Below, one piece after another: positions 6,661 to 15,277 of a DNA stretch of 18,159 nucleotides (within the stretch, counting starts at the first letter, position 1; each line of letters opens with the position of its first letter). Location: positions 1-18,159 of the forward strand of contig JABJBD010000186.1 in NCBI GenBank assembly GCA_018668795.1, in the 5' to 3' direction. The notes under the pieces were generated by a model. That model saw only the letters and a list, made by a program, of their open reading frames with translations. It was not told where the DNA came from and did not search any database. A program made the translations under genes and the position numbers. The stretch comes from Candidatus Puniceispirillum sp. (lineage in GTDB: Bacteria > Pseudomonadota > Alphaproteobacteria > Puniceispirillales > Puniceispirillaceae).

Positions 6661-7887
6661 ATGTCCAAGAAACCATCTAATCCCAATGTAAATACTAAAC
6701 CAAAGTCATCTGGAGCCTTGCGTGAATCAGAAACATCAACGCGGGAAAGTCATAAAAATGGATATGGTGGCAAAATGATAGAAGAAGATGGTACCGTCAA
6801 AATCAATCGGTTTACCCCTTTGGTTTTTACCGGCACTGCACGCCAGCTTTTTGGCATCCAGTTTGTCAATATATTGCTATCGCTCATAACATTGGGGATT
6901 TGGATACCGTGGGCACGCGTGCGCAATCGCCGTTTTTTCTATGGTAATACAAGGGCACTTGATGAAGGCATTGATTATCTAGCCACTGGTTTTGCTTTGT
7001 TTAAGGGATGGGTTTTGGTGCTCGCGGCAATCACGATTTTCTATGTTACACCTTTATTTGCTGACGGTGTTCCTTACGTGCAAGAGGGGCTTAGTGCACT
7101 TTTTGTACTCGTCTATCCTTGGGCGCTTACCAAATCCATATATTTCAATGCGCGAAACCTGGCATGGCGTGATGTACGTTTTGACTGGAAAGGGGGGTAT
7201 TTTGGTGCTGCATGGTATTTCTTTCTGTTTCCCGTGATTGCGGTGTTGTCGTTTGGTCTGCTACTCCCAGTGATGTCATGCAAGGCACGACAATATATCG
7301 TCAATAACTATCGCTTTGGCAAAACCAGTTTTGAAGCAGATCTTGATATAGGTTCATTCTATAAAGTAGCTGTTCAGGCATTGCTCGCCTTTATATTCAT
7401 GCTGATTCTGGTTGGTGTATTTTCGTTTTGTATTCTTGTAATGATTTTTGGCTATCAAACAGGTGATACACTTTTTGACAATCTGATGCTTTTCACCGCT
7501 TATGACTTGGGTAATATGTCTAGCTATCTACTTTATTTAATCCCCTTGCTGTTTTTGGCTACATTTTACGCCACAGGCGCATTTTACCATGCTTTAACGC
7601 GCAATATTATGATCAATAAATTGAAACTGCATGGCGGAATTAAATTCCGTTCGGAATTATCCGGCACCAAACTGGCATGGATCATAATTTCAAACAACCT
7701 AGTCACCTTATTATCACTTGGCCTTCTATGGCCATGGGCGCAAGTGCGCCGCTATCGTTATATGGTAGAGTCAACACAGTTACGACCGTCACAGAGCATT
7801 GATAATTTCATTGATACACAATCGCGGGCAGGGCATTCGATTGGTGATGCGGCTAGTGATGCAGGCGGCATCGAGTTACAATTCTAG
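6661..7887 (+). CDS. YjgN/DUF898 family inner-membrane protein
   Basis: This 408-residue polytopic membrane protein belongs to the DUF898 (YjgN) family, whose biochemical role is not established. The first ~50 residues are polar and probably cytosolic. Three copies of a related unit can be seen at about 54-97, 173-219 and 328-372. Each has an F-x-G/W entry, a hydrophobic helix ending in a T/S-L/F-G-L/I-x-x-P motif, and an R-x-R/Y-rich stretch. The clearest versions are ITLGIWIPWARVRNRRFFYG and LSLGLLWPWAQVRRYRYM. Further hydrophobic helices lie at about 112-130, 143-158, 233-265 and 288-306. The ATG at 6661 has AAGGGA about 13 bases upstream, a loose Shine-Dalgarno. The M48 protease gene starts two bases after its stop. 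YjgN-type proteins next to M48 proteases recur in other Proteobacteria, suggesting they act together at the membrane. Confidence 0.85.
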   Translation: MSKKPSNPNVNTKPKSSGALRESETSTRESHKNGYGGKMIEEDGTVKINRFTPLVFTGTARQLFGIQFVNILLSLITLGIWIPWARVRNRRFFYGNTRALDEGIDYLATGFALFKGWVLVLAAITIFYVTPLFADGVPYVQEGLSALFVLVYPWALTKSIYFNARNLAWRDVRFDWKGGYFGAAWYFFLFPVIAVLSFGLLLPVMSCKARQYIVNNYRFGKTSFEADLDIGSFYKVAVQALLAFIFMLILVGVFSFCILVMIFGYQTGDTLFDNLMLFTAYDLGNMSSYLLYLIPLLFLATFYATGAFYHALTRNIMINKLKLHGGIKFRSELSGTKLAWIIISNNLVTLLSLGLLWPWAQVRRYRYMVESTQLRPSQSIDNFIDTQSRAGHSIGDAASDAGGIELQF

Positions 7888-7889
7888 AT

Positions 7890-8927
7890 ATGCAAATTTC
7901 GGTAACAATCAATTTCAAAAATTCGACCAAACGCTCTAAAGGCAGTTTGTTAATCAAAGAATCAGAAGATAAGCAAAAAAAGTTGTATCTTGAGGTTCCG
8001 GATGACGGCATGAAACCTTATCCGATCAAAATTGTTCATGCCAGTGCCCCTCTGGCAGGCACCAATCCACGCCTGACAATTGAAGATGGCAATATACTTC
8101 ATTTGCTAACAGATACTATACCTGACGCGTTAATTGACCATTTGCCAGCCTCTATGTCTCGCTGGCAAGCCCTTCACCGTTTTGAGCAGGTCGGTCTTAA
8201 GGGCATGTTTGTTGTTATGTTATTGATAGTCGGTATTTTATATGGATTTCGCCTGTCCATAGAGCCAATAGCTGATTTTGCTACCAAATTCATTCCACCA
8301 GAATATGAACAGGCCATTGGCAAAGCGACATTATCACAACTTGATTTATTTTTATTTAAAACCAGTACATTAGAATCTGATTCGAAACAAAGAATTGAAG
8401 AAATCTTTATTAATTTAAAAGCACTAGATCCAGATAAAACTGTTTCGACACAGCTTGTTTTTCGTTCATCGCCCGCAATTGGCCCAAACGCCTTTGCTCT
8501 TCCTGGGAACATCATCGTTTTGTTGGATGAAATGGTTGAATTTGCTGATGATGAAGACCTTATAGCGGCAATCATGGCGCATGAGTTAGCGCATGTCACT
8601 AAACGTCACGCAATGCGTTACATAACCCGAAGCTCTTTGCTTGCCGTTGCTGCCGCCATAATATTTGGGGCTGATGATAGTTTGATCGAAGAATTTGCCT
8701 CCATGGGTAGTGGGCTGGCTCTTGCCAAATATTCACGCAAGTTCGAACTTGAAGCCGACCAGCAAGGCGCCGAATATATGCAACGACTTGGATTGGATGC
8801 TTATAAAATATCTAAATTGTTTGATATGATTGAGGCTGAGTGTGAAGGCGCATGTGATGGCGGCGGTTTTTTTACATCGCATCCTAGCTTTGCCGAGAGG
8901 CGATCAAACCTGTCAAATCTTGAATGA
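7890..8927 (+). CDS. Membrane-anchored M48 family zinc metalloprotease
   Basis: This 345-residue protein has the M48 protease signature. The zinc-binding helix HELAH is at 231-235 in AAIMAHELAHVTKRHAM. The downstream glutamate ligand region FELEADQQG lies at 285-293, and a terminal SHPSFAERR stretch is typical of the family. A preceding polar domain (1-~100) has no family I can name with confidence and is followed by one membrane helix at about 105-121. A second hydrophobic patch (SSLLAVAAAIIFGA) lies just after the catalytic helix, as in other M48 enzymes. M48 relatives such as BepA and LoiP act in envelope protein quality control, usually as periplasmic enzymes; whether this domain faces the periplasm cannot be read from the sequence alone. 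It follows the YjgN-like gene by two bases, so the pair is almost certainly one transcript. Confidence 0.9.
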   Translation: MQISVTINFKNSTKRSKGSLLIKESEDKQKKLYLEVPDDGMKPYPIKIVHASAPLAGTNPRLTIEDGNILHLLTDTIPDALIDHLPASMSRWQALHRFEQVGLKGMFVVMLLIVGILYGFRLSIEPIADFATKFIPPEYEQAIGKATLSQLDLFLFKTSTLESDSKQRIEEIFINLKALDPDKTVSTQLVFRSSPAIGPNAFALPGNIIVLLDEMVEFADDEDLIAAIMAHELAHVTKRHAMRYITRSSLLAVAAAIIFGADDSLIEEFASMGSGLALAKYSRKFELEADQQGAEYMQRLGLDAYKISKLFDMIEAECEGACDGGGFFTSHPSFAERRSNLSNLE

Positions 8928-9007
8928 TACGTGGCATAAGTTAATATCAGCGGAGCAGGCAATCTTATTTGAAGCTGTTATGAAGCTGTAGTTAAAACAA
9001 ATTTTGT

Positions 9008-9027
9008 CGCATAATTAATATTATGCG
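9008..9027. terminator. Hairpin between convergent genes, possible bidirectional terminator
   Basis: CGCATAAT (9008-9015) and ATTATGCG (9020-9027) form a perfect eight-base stem with a TAAT loop. It lies in the 146-base gap between the convergent M48 and hydrolase genes, where a shared terminator would be expected. Neither side has a clear T-run, so confidence is limited. Confidence 0.35.
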
Positions 9028-9073
9028 TAATTACAGTAAGGGAGATAGCCAGTGTTATGGTCAGGCAATAACG

Positions 9074-9859
9074 TTAATCAAGGTTGAAGCTAAGGCCATC
9101 AACACCAGGTTCAACATTTGGCGGACATAAACTAGCCAAGGTGGCATAATCAGCCTCAAGTCCAAGATGAGTAAGCACAGCATGTTTAGGTTTCATGGCT
9201 TCAATCCAGCTAAATGTCTGCTCATAGTGACTATGCGAAGAATGAGGTTCAGGACGCAACGCTTCAACAATCCATAAATCCAGATCTCTTAATTTAGAAA
9301 AACTTTCATCTGGCATATCGATAACATCAGTCGAATATCCAAATTTGTTGTTAAACACAAAACCAAGCGAGGATATATTGCCATGTTCTTGATGAAGCAC
9401 TTCAACTTTTATTGACCCAAAACTCAAAGTTTGTCCGGCAACAATCTCGTTTATATCCATCGGCGGCACAAAATAAGATGGAGATTTGGGGTTTTTGACG
9501 AACAGATAAGGAAAACGATTAGTAATGTCGTTGCCGCTATTCGCGGTCGCATAAAGTGGAATGATGTTACGATCCGGCCAGTAAAAAGCTCGTAAATCGT
9601 CAAGTCCCGCAACATGGTCTGAATGGGTGTGCGTAATAAGCACGGCATCGATCTTTTTTATATTATGTGGAAGTAGCTGGTTACGAATATCGGGGCCCGC
9701 ATCAACAAGAATTGTGGTCTCTTTGTCTTGAATAAGGATTGCGCATCGTTTACGACGATTCCGTGGGTCATTTGGGTCACACGCCCCCCACCCAGCATTA
9801 CCAAGCGCAGGCACCCCTACAGACGTTCCACAGCCAAGCATTGTTACTTTCATACTCAC
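9074..9859 (-). CDS. PhnP-like metallo-beta-lactamase fold phosphodiesterase
   Basis: This 261-residue metal-dependent hydrolase resembles PhnP, the phosphoribosyl 1,2-cyclic phosphate phosphodiesterase, but here it sits in a housekeeping operon and its substrate is not known. It begins with the family's LGCGTSVGVPALG stretch. The metal motif THTHSDH is at 76-82. Further likely ligands are His159 (QEHG), Asp178 (STDV) and His231 (THLG). The GTG start overlaps the tatD stop as GTGA. An ATG six bases further in (9853) would give a product two residues shorter and cannot be excluded, since AGGA stands four and ten bases before the two starts respectively. It is the last gene of the minus-strand run. 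A TatD-MBL pair downstream of metG is common in Alphaproteobacteria. Confidence 0.88.
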   Translation of the reverse strand: MSMKVTMLGCGTSVGVPALGNAGWGACDPNDPRNRRKRCAILIQDKETTILVDAGPDIRNQLLPHNIKKIDAVLITHTHSDHVAGLDDLRAFYWPDRNIIPLYATANSGNDITNRFPYLFVKNPKSPSYFVPPMDINEIVAGQTLSFGSIKVEVLHQEHGNISSLGFVFNNKFGYSTDVIDMPDESFSKLRDLDLWIVEALRPEPHSSHSHYEQTFSWIEAMKPKHAVLTHLGLEADYATLASLCPPNVEPGVDGLSFNLD

Positions 9860-10647
9860 GTCATCCTATCAAAAAGCCGGAGCGTATTATTATATGTCTG
9901 CGCTGCCATTTCATTTATCGTCTGCCCGCGCACGTCGGCTAATTTAGCCAACGTGTATGCAGTGTAAGCCGGTTCATTTGTCTTACCACGATGCGGCATT
10001 GGTGCCAGAAATGGCGCATCAGTCTCAACCAGCAATCGATCAATTGGTACATCAGCTGATATGGCACGCAATTCGTCTGATTTATTAAACGTTAGAATGC
10101 CTGAAAAACTAATATAAAAGCCAACATCAATCGCACGCCGTGCTAATTCTGCACCCGAACTGAAACAATGAAGGACACCGCGGAATGCGCCCTTTTTCAT
10201 TTCATCTTCGATTATGTCAGCCATATCATTGTCGGCATCACGCGCATGTACAATAATTGGCAAATCTAGCTGCCGCGCCACCTGAATTTGTGTCCTGAAA
10301 CTTTGTGCCTGTAAAGCACGTGGTGCGTGATCGTAAAAATAATCTAATCCAGCTTCACCAATTGCTACACATTTTGGATGATGCGCCAATTTTAAAAAAG
10401 CATCAAGATTACACGCGTCAGCCTCACTTGCAGCTTCGTGCGGATGAACGCCAACACTAAACCAAACATTGTCATAACTTTCAGCAATCCGACGGGGCGC
10501 ATCAGCTGTACTAAGTTTGACACCAATGCTGATAATGCGCTCAACGCCAGCATCCCCTGCCCGCGCAATGACCTGCGACAACTCATCAGCAAATTGTGGG
10601 TAATCGAGATGTGCATGACTATCAATAATGGCTAAATTTGCAGACAT
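9856..10647 (-). CDS. tatD: TatD family metal-dependent deoxyribonuclease/hydrolase
   Basis: TatD-type enzymes are TIM-barrel amidohydrolase-fold metal hydrolases; characterised members have 3'-5' exonuclease or DNase activity. The 263-residue product has the N-terminal metal motif SHAHLD (His11, His13). The bridging Glu98 is in AIGEAGLDY. His134 (IVHARDA) and His160 (LHCFSG-like, here LHCFSS) follow, and the last ligand, Asp210, is in ETDAPFL. All expected ligands are present and the length is normal. The ATG shares its A with the metG stop codon (TAATG), and the TGA stop overlaps the next gene's GTG, indicating tight coupling. In this operon context it corresponds to the ycfH-like member found beside metG and holB in many bacteria. 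Confidence 0.95.
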   Translation of the reverse strand: MSANLAIIDSHAHLDYPQFADELSQVIARAGDAGVERIISIGVKLSTADAPRRIAESYDNVWFSVGVHPHEAASEADACNLDAFLKLAHHPKCVAIGEAGLDYFYDHAPRALQAQSFRTQIQVARQLDLPIIVHARDADNDMADIIEDEMKKGAFRGVLHCFSSGAELARRAIDVGFYISFSGILTFNKSDELRAISADVPIDRLLVETDAPFLAPMPHRGKTNEPAYTAYTLAKLADVRGQTINEMAAQTYNNTLRLFDRMT

Positions 10648-12194
10648 TAGGCTGGCTCTTCGTCAATATAACGTGGAAACACAGGTTCTGGCTTCTCAAT
10701 GAGATGACCATTGGCAAGGCGTCCCTGACCAGCAATTATGTCAAAACCGCGCGCATGTTCATCAACACCAAGTTGATCAAGAATTTTCGCTGCTGACTGT
10801 GGCATGAAAGGTTGTGTCAGAATAGCAACCTGACGAATGATTTCGGCCAGAACCGCTAAAACTTCTTTCATTCGCTCTGGATCTGTTTTTTTCAATCCCC
10901 AAGGCGCCTGATTATCGACATAACGATTTGCCGCAGCGATTACATCCCATATACAGCGAAGTGCTTCATGAAAACTTTGCTGGTCAATATGAATACGAAC
11001 CTGATCCAGCAATGCATCACTGGCAGCCAGTATGTTTGTGTCTTCAGATGTTGGCGATGCAGGCAAAGACGGCATTACACCTTCACAATTTTTAAAAATC
11101 ATTGAAATGACCCGTTGGCTAAGATTACCAAGGTCATTTGCCAGATCACTATTCATCCTTTGTATCATCGCCTGCACGGAAAAATCACCGTCTTTGCCAA
11201 ACGGTACTTCGCGCATCAGAAAATAGCGTGTTTGATCGAGGCCATATGTGTCTGCCAGAGCCACTGGATCAATCACATTGCCAAGTGATTTTGAGATTTT
11301 CTGACCTTCATTTGTCCACCAGCCATGCGCAAAGACGCGCTTTGGCAAAGGCAGATCAGCCGCCATCAGGAATGCTGGCCAATAGACGGCATGAAACCGT
11401 AAAATGTCCTTGCCAACCATATGCAAATCAGCAGGCCACAGCTTTGCATATGTTTCGGGGTTACCAAACGCACCATCCGTCGGCCATCCGGTCGCCGTAA
11501 TATAATTGGTCAACGCGTCAAGCCATACATACATGACATGTGCATCATCATCCGGCACAGGCACGCCCCATTTAAAGCTGGCGCGGCTTACCGAGAGATC
11601 GCGCAAACCGCCTTTGACAAAGCTTTTAACTTCATTAAAGCGGCTTTTGGGCGCTACAAAATCGGGATTGGCATCATAAAATGCCAAAAGCTTGTCCTGA
11701 AACTTTGATAGATCAAAGAAATAAGATGGTTCCTCAACCCATTCAACTGGCGCACCTGTTGGCGCTTTGCCATCTACGATTTCATCCTTTGTATAAAAGG
11801 CTTCGTCGCGCACAGCGTACCAGCCAGAATAACTATCAAGCCTTATAAAGCCTTTATCTAGCAAAATATGCCATAATTGCTGGCACGCCAATTTATGTCG
11901 GTCTTCAGTTGTGCGGATAAAGTCATCATTCGAAAAATTTAACTGTGTTGTTAGATCACGGAAATTCTGACTAACTGTATTGGTAAACTCTTGTGGCGAT
12001 ATTTCCGCTACTTGCGCTGCCTTTTCAACCTTTTGACCATGTTCATCAGTACCAGTCAGAAACTTTACATTAAATCCATCAAGGCGTTTAAAACGGGCCA
12101 TTACATCACAGGCAAGCGTTGTATAGGCATGTCCAATATGTGGCTTGTCATTCACATAATAAATTGGAGTTGTAATGTAGAACTTTTTTGACAT
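10647..12194 (-). CDS. metG: Methionyl-tRNA synthetase
   Basis: MetG charges tRNA-Met and initiator tRNA with methionine. The product is 515 residues from ATG at 12194. This start is preferred over an upstream TTG at 12200 because ACAGG stands eight bases before the ATG and only two before the TTG. The class I signatures are HIGH at 19-22 (DKPHIGHAY) and KISKS at 299-303. Rossmann-fold elements include FLTGTDEHGQKV and the GWPTDG/WPADLHMVGKDILRFH stretch. The connective insert has YSGWYAVRDEAFY and no zinc-knuckle cysteines. There is no C-terminal EMAP-like tRNA-binding domain, so this is the short form of MetRS. It lies 82 bases after holB and overlaps tatD by one base. Confidence 0.97.
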   Translation of the reverse strand: MSKKFYITTPIYYVNDKPHIGHAYTTLACDVMARFKRLDGFNVKFLTGTDEHGQKVEKAAQVAEISPQEFTNTVSQNFRDLTTQLNFSNDDFIRTTEDRHKLACQQLWHILLDKGFIRLDSYSGWYAVRDEAFYTKDEIVDGKAPTGAPVEWVEEPSYFFDLSKFQDKLLAFYDANPDFVAPKSRFNEVKSFVKGGLRDLSVSRASFKWGVPVPDDDAHVMYVWLDALTNYITATGWPTDGAFGNPETYAKLWPADLHMVGKDILRFHAVYWPAFLMAADLPLPKRVFAHGWWTNEGQKISKSLGNVIDPVALADTYGLDQTRYFLMREVPFGKDGDFSVQAMIQRMNSDLANDLGNLSQRVISMIFKNCEGVMPSLPASPTSEDTNILAASDALLDQVRIHIDQQSFHEALRCIWDVIAAANRYVDNQAPWGLKKTDPERMKEVLAVLAEIIRQVAILTQPFMPQSAAKILDQLGVDEHARGFDIIAGQGRLANGHLIEKPEPVFPRYIDEEPA

Positions 12195-12258
12195 CTTCAA
12201 AGCCTGTAACGTGAATTTGTTATTTAGATTATTTCAAACATAAACCATACCAGTGGGA

Positions 12259-12277
12259 ATAGCCTTTAAATGGCTAT
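12259..12277 (-). other. Small hairpin at the holB stop
   Basis: ATAGCC (12259-12264) and GGCTAT (12272-12277) form a six-base stem around a seven-base loop, just at the holB stop codon. It has no T-run, so it is a weak candidate for attenuation or 3'-end protection in the holB-metG gap. Confidence 0.2.
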
Positions 12278-13359
12278 CAGGGCAACTGTTTCTGGTGCAT
12301 TTGCATAATTTGACGAAGTAAAAAATGCGGAAAATCAAGATACAAGGCTTCAGCTGGTATGGCGGCCGTCATGAAATTATGATGTAGTTCAGCTAAATGC
12401 GTGGCCGAATGTCTTTCACATAGTAAATTCAGCACAGGTGTCTCAAAGCCGTCATTGCCCTGCGAGGTTGCGCTAGCCTTACATCGTGCCGCCTTTGACA
12501 GCAGGCGTTCCAGCAAATAAACGGCCCCTTCCCGCGTTTCGCGTCCAGCAGCAGCACCTTTCCCCCATTTACCGCATAATGTCGATAACGCCGCAATATC
12601 TAGTGTTTGAGACGCCATCAACGCGCATACAGCCTGATAACAATCAGCAGACCCACTTTGAGCAAGCGATACAGCGCGTCCGGGCGCTCCATCACAAAGG
12701 TGAACCAGAAGGTTGATATGGTTTTCGTCCGCATCCGGCCATATGGATGCAAGAGCGTTCCGACAATCATCATCGCCAAGTGGGGGCATTTTAAACATCC
12801 GACAGCGAGACAGAATTGTAGCTGGCAAGTGACCTGGACGAGACGAAATGAGAAAAATTACAGTATTTTCAGGAGGCTCTTCAAGCAACTTAAGCATAGC
12901 GTTTGCGCCATTGCGGTTAATTTCATCCATAGAATCTATGACCGCAACACGCATTTTTCCACGCCCGGGTTTATGCATCATGAATGGGTGCATGGCCCGA
13001 ATTTGATCAATTTTAATCTGCCCTGATTTATTATCTTCTTCACGTGGGTAAATCGCCATGAAATCAGGATGCGCGCCATTCAATACCTGTTTTGTGCCTG
13101 TGTCATCCAAATCAAGTGAAAAGTCTGCTGGCACATCACCAAAAAGTGTGTCGGGTGGCGCGGCATCACAAAGTAACCAGGCAGCCGCAATGTAAGCCAT
13201 ACTTGCCTTACCAATCCCTTTTGGTCCGGTAAGCAACCAGGCGTGATGTATGCGCTCAGATGTGCGCGCTGCTGCCAGTGCCATTTTAAAATCGGCATGG
13301 CCATATATATTGTTTGGATCGAGGCGTGATAATGTATTGGACTGGATTTTGTCAGCCAT
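12277..13359 (-). CDS. holB: DNA polymerase III delta' subunit (clamp loader)
   Basis: Delta' is the non-ATP-hydrolysing stator of the clamp loader that puts the beta clamp on DNA. The 360-residue product has a P-loop GPKGIGKAS (45-53) and the clamp-loader stretch VIDSMDEINRNGANAMLKLLEEPP split across 140-163. The partner-activating SRC motif is at 184-186 in TILSRCRMF. The four-cysteine zinc module of E. coli delta' is absent: between the P-loop and the AHPDF segment only one Cys remains. I read this as a lineage trait, not damage, because the rest is intact. ATG begins directly after the tmk stop (TAA|ATG), so holB is probably coupled to tmk, as in many bacteria. Confidence 0.93.
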   Translation of the reverse strand: MADKIQSNTLSRLDPNNIYGHADFKMALAAARTSERIHHAWLLTGPKGIGKASMAYIAAAWLLCDAAPPDTLFGDVPADFSLDLDDTGTKQVLNGAHPDFMAIYPREEDNKSGQIKIDQIRAMHPFMMHKPGRGKMRVAVIDSMDEINRNGANAMLKLLEEPPENTVIFLISSRPGHLPATILSRCRMFKMPPLGDDDCRNALASIWPDADENHINLLVHLCDGAPGRAVSLAQSGSADCYQAVCALMASQTLDIAALSTLCGKWGKGAAAGRETREGAVYLLERLLSKAARCKASATSQGNDGFETPVLNLLCERHSATHLAELHHNFMTAAIPAEALYLDFPHFLLRQIMQMHQKQLP

Positions 13360-14004
13360 TTAGGTAGCGTCCTTCATAGCAACCAGCTTCGCAACGTGCC
13401 TGCGGATAATGTTTGCTATTTCAGATGATGTTAGCGTTGCATCAATAATGACGAAACGATCCTCATGTGCATGGGCAAGCTGTAAAAAGGCATTACGGAT
13501 TTTTTGGTGAAAATCCAAACCTTTTTCTTCAAAACGGGTCTCGCCATCATCGCGTTTGCCAGCGCGGGCAAGACCAACTTTGGCATCCATATCCAATAAA
13601 AACGTTAAATCAGGCACCACGTTACCGCAGGCAAGTTTTGTTAATGCGGCGACAGCCTCTGCATCAACGCCACCAACTACACCTTGATAAATTGTGGTTG
13701 AATCAAAAAACCTATCCGAAATAACAATTTCGTTTCGTTCAAGAGCTGGTTCAACAACATTCTTTATATGTTCATGACGTGATGCTGTCATTAACAAGGC
13801 TTCAGTAATAGGCTGCCATCGGTCACTAGCCCCACGAACCACAAGATCACGAATAAGCTCTGCACCTTCTGTACCGCCAGGCTCTCTTGTGACAACTAAA
13901 TTCATATTTGGCTGTTCACTTTTAAGCCACGTTACAAGTTTTTGAATTTGCGTTGTTTTTCCGCTACCTTCACCACCTTCAAACGTTATTAAAATTCCAT
14001 TCAT
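13360..14004 (-). CDS. tmk: Thymidylate kinase
   Basis: Tmk phosphorylates dTMP to dTDP for DNA synthesis. From ATG at 14004 the product is 214 residues, the usual length. It opens MNGILITFEGGEGSGKTTQ with the P-loop at 10-18, then TREPGGTEG (39-47, nucleotide/dTMP binding) and the DR motif ISDRFFDSTTIYQG (Asp97-Arg98). A LID-like stretch with GKRDDGETRFEEKG follows. The frame stays open upstream to 14052, overlapping the carboxypeptidase gene, but family alignment favours 14004, which leaves 13 bases after the previous stop. There is no clear Shine-Dalgarno, so translation may depend on coupling. It heads the tmk-holB-metG-tatD-hydrolase part of the minus-strand run. Confidence 0.96.
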   Translation of the reverse strand: MNGILITFEGGEGSGKTTQIQKLVTWLKSEQPNMNLVVTREPGGTEGAELIRDLVVRGASDRWQPITEALLMTASRHEHIKNVVEPALERNEIVISDRFFDSTTIYQGVVGGVDAEAVAALTKLACGNVVPDLTFLLDMDAKVGLARAGKRDDGETRFEEKGLDFHQKIRNAFLQLAHAHEDRFVIIDATLTSSEIANIIRRHVAKLVAMKDAT

Positions 14005-14017
14005 TTTAATGGCCAAT

Positions 14018-15202
14018 CTAGTTTGCGACAACAGTGCCCGCGTCTGCGCCAAAAATGAGATATTTCAATGCGGCACCTAATCGTTCAAAAACGCCAAGCT
14101 CATCAACGTCATTGGCCGCCAAAAGATCTATCTTTTCACTATTACTTTTTCCTTCAATGGTCAAAACAGCAAGTTTCTGGCCTTTGATAATCGGCGCAGA
14201 TACAGGATCAATCCAATTGACCGACATTTTCAGATGGCGACGTTCGTCACGAGACAACACACGATGTAATGGTTGTGCAATTACCAAATCAACATTTGGA
14301 ACTTTGCCAAGCCAGACATTTGCTACATCAACCGTTTCGTTTGCCTCAAAGAACCGGTATTTTTTGAACTCTCGAAACGTTAAGTCCATCAGGCGGCGGG
14401 ACTCAGCTGATCGCTGTTTCATACTTGTCATCCCGTTCAGAACCATGACTACACGCTGTTCATCACGTATGGCTGACCCAACAACACCGTAGCCAGACTC
14501 TTTCGTATGGCCGGTTTTCAGACCATCAGCGCCAACTGTTCCATACACAAGCGGGTTACGGTTGGGTTGATCAATACCGTTATATTCAAAACGTTTCTTT
14601 TTGAACATTGGATATAAATCCGGATATTCATCTATTGGAAACCGTGAAATTAATGCTGACGACAAAATATTCAAGTCTTTCGCAGTCGTCGTCAGTTCCG
14701 GATCAGGCCAACCAGTTGAATTGCGGAAAACTGTATTTTCCATACCCAGTTTTTGTGCCCAAAAATTCATTTCTTCAGCAAATGACTCTTCAGTACCTGA
14801 AATGCCTTCAGCAATGACAATCGCTGCATCGTTACCTGATTGCACAACTATACCATGCAACAGGTCATTGACTGTAACCATTGACCCCACCTCAAGAAAT
14901 GAGCGTGATCCACCTTTGCGCCATGCTTTTTATGAAACTTGAAACTTGTCATTCAGCGACAGACCGCCTTCACGGATACGTTCAAATGCTATGAACACTG
15001 TCATGATTTTAGCCATCGATGCTGGCTTCATCTGCATTTCTGCATTTTTCTGAAACAAAACCTTGCCGGTATCAAAATCGGTGATATAGGCATACTCTGC
15101 TGGTGTTGTTATTTCGGTTGCACCCGCACAGTTTGAGATGGCTACGCATGAAGCACCAATTAAGACCGACATAGTGGTCATTTGAAATAATCTATGTAGC
15201 AT
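14018..15202 (-). pseudogene. D-alanyl-D-alanine carboxypeptidase (PBP5/DacA-like) with in-frame TAA at codon 91
   Basis: This is a penicillin-binding carboxypeptidase that trims the terminal D-Ala of peptidoglycan stem peptides, but its frame is interrupted. ATG at 15202 (AGGA six bases upstream; an alternative TTG at 15208 has no room) starts a signal-peptide-like segment (about 1-29), then the nucleophile motif SMAK (62-65). At 14930-14932 a TAA stops translation after residue 90, in ...DKFQVS. The same frame continues KAWRKGGSRSF, SGN (122-124), KTG (229-231), a PBP5-type C-terminal domain and a hydrophobic tail to TAG at 14018. Relatives read VSEKAWR here, so one base (GAA to TAA) explains it. 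No frameshift or other stop exists, and the total would be 394 codons. A fragment could restart at ATG 14881 or GTG 14890, but neither half would hold all catalytic motifs. Confidence 0.85.
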
Positions 15203-15223
15203 TTCCAATCCTATTTTATACGT

Positions 15224-15252
15224 TTACCGTTTATTGCGGATAAAAACGGCAA
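15224..15252. other. Inverted repeat between rlpA and the carboxypeptidase gene
   Basis: TTACCGTTT (15224-15232) pairs with AAACGGCAA (15244-15252) with one G-U in the minus-strand RNA. It occupies the 75-base gap between the two genes. There is no T-run downstream on the minus strand. A TATAAA on the minus strand (15215-15220) could serve as a -10 box for the carboxypeptidase gene. Confidence 0.3.
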
Positions 15253-15277
15253 TAAAATGACCTATGGCAGATGAAGA

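Noticed and set aside
8174..8599. 141-residue open frame antisense to the M48 protease gene
   Set aside because: It is fully contained in a clear protease gene and shows no domain; it is best explained as a shadow of codon usage.
8966..8990. Short direct repeat TGAAGCTGT, two copies
   Set aside because: Two nine-base copies in a spacer are too little for a repeat element or array; probably a local slippage duplication.
12607..13026. 139-residue open frame antisense to holB
   Set aside because: It overlaps well-conserved clamp-loader motifs on the other strand and has no start context or recognisable domain.
14018..15202. Alternative genetic code in which TAA is read as an amino acid
   Set aside because: gyrA, metG, tmk, the transglycosylase and the RND permease all end at TAA with normal family lengths, so TAA works as a stop in this organism.
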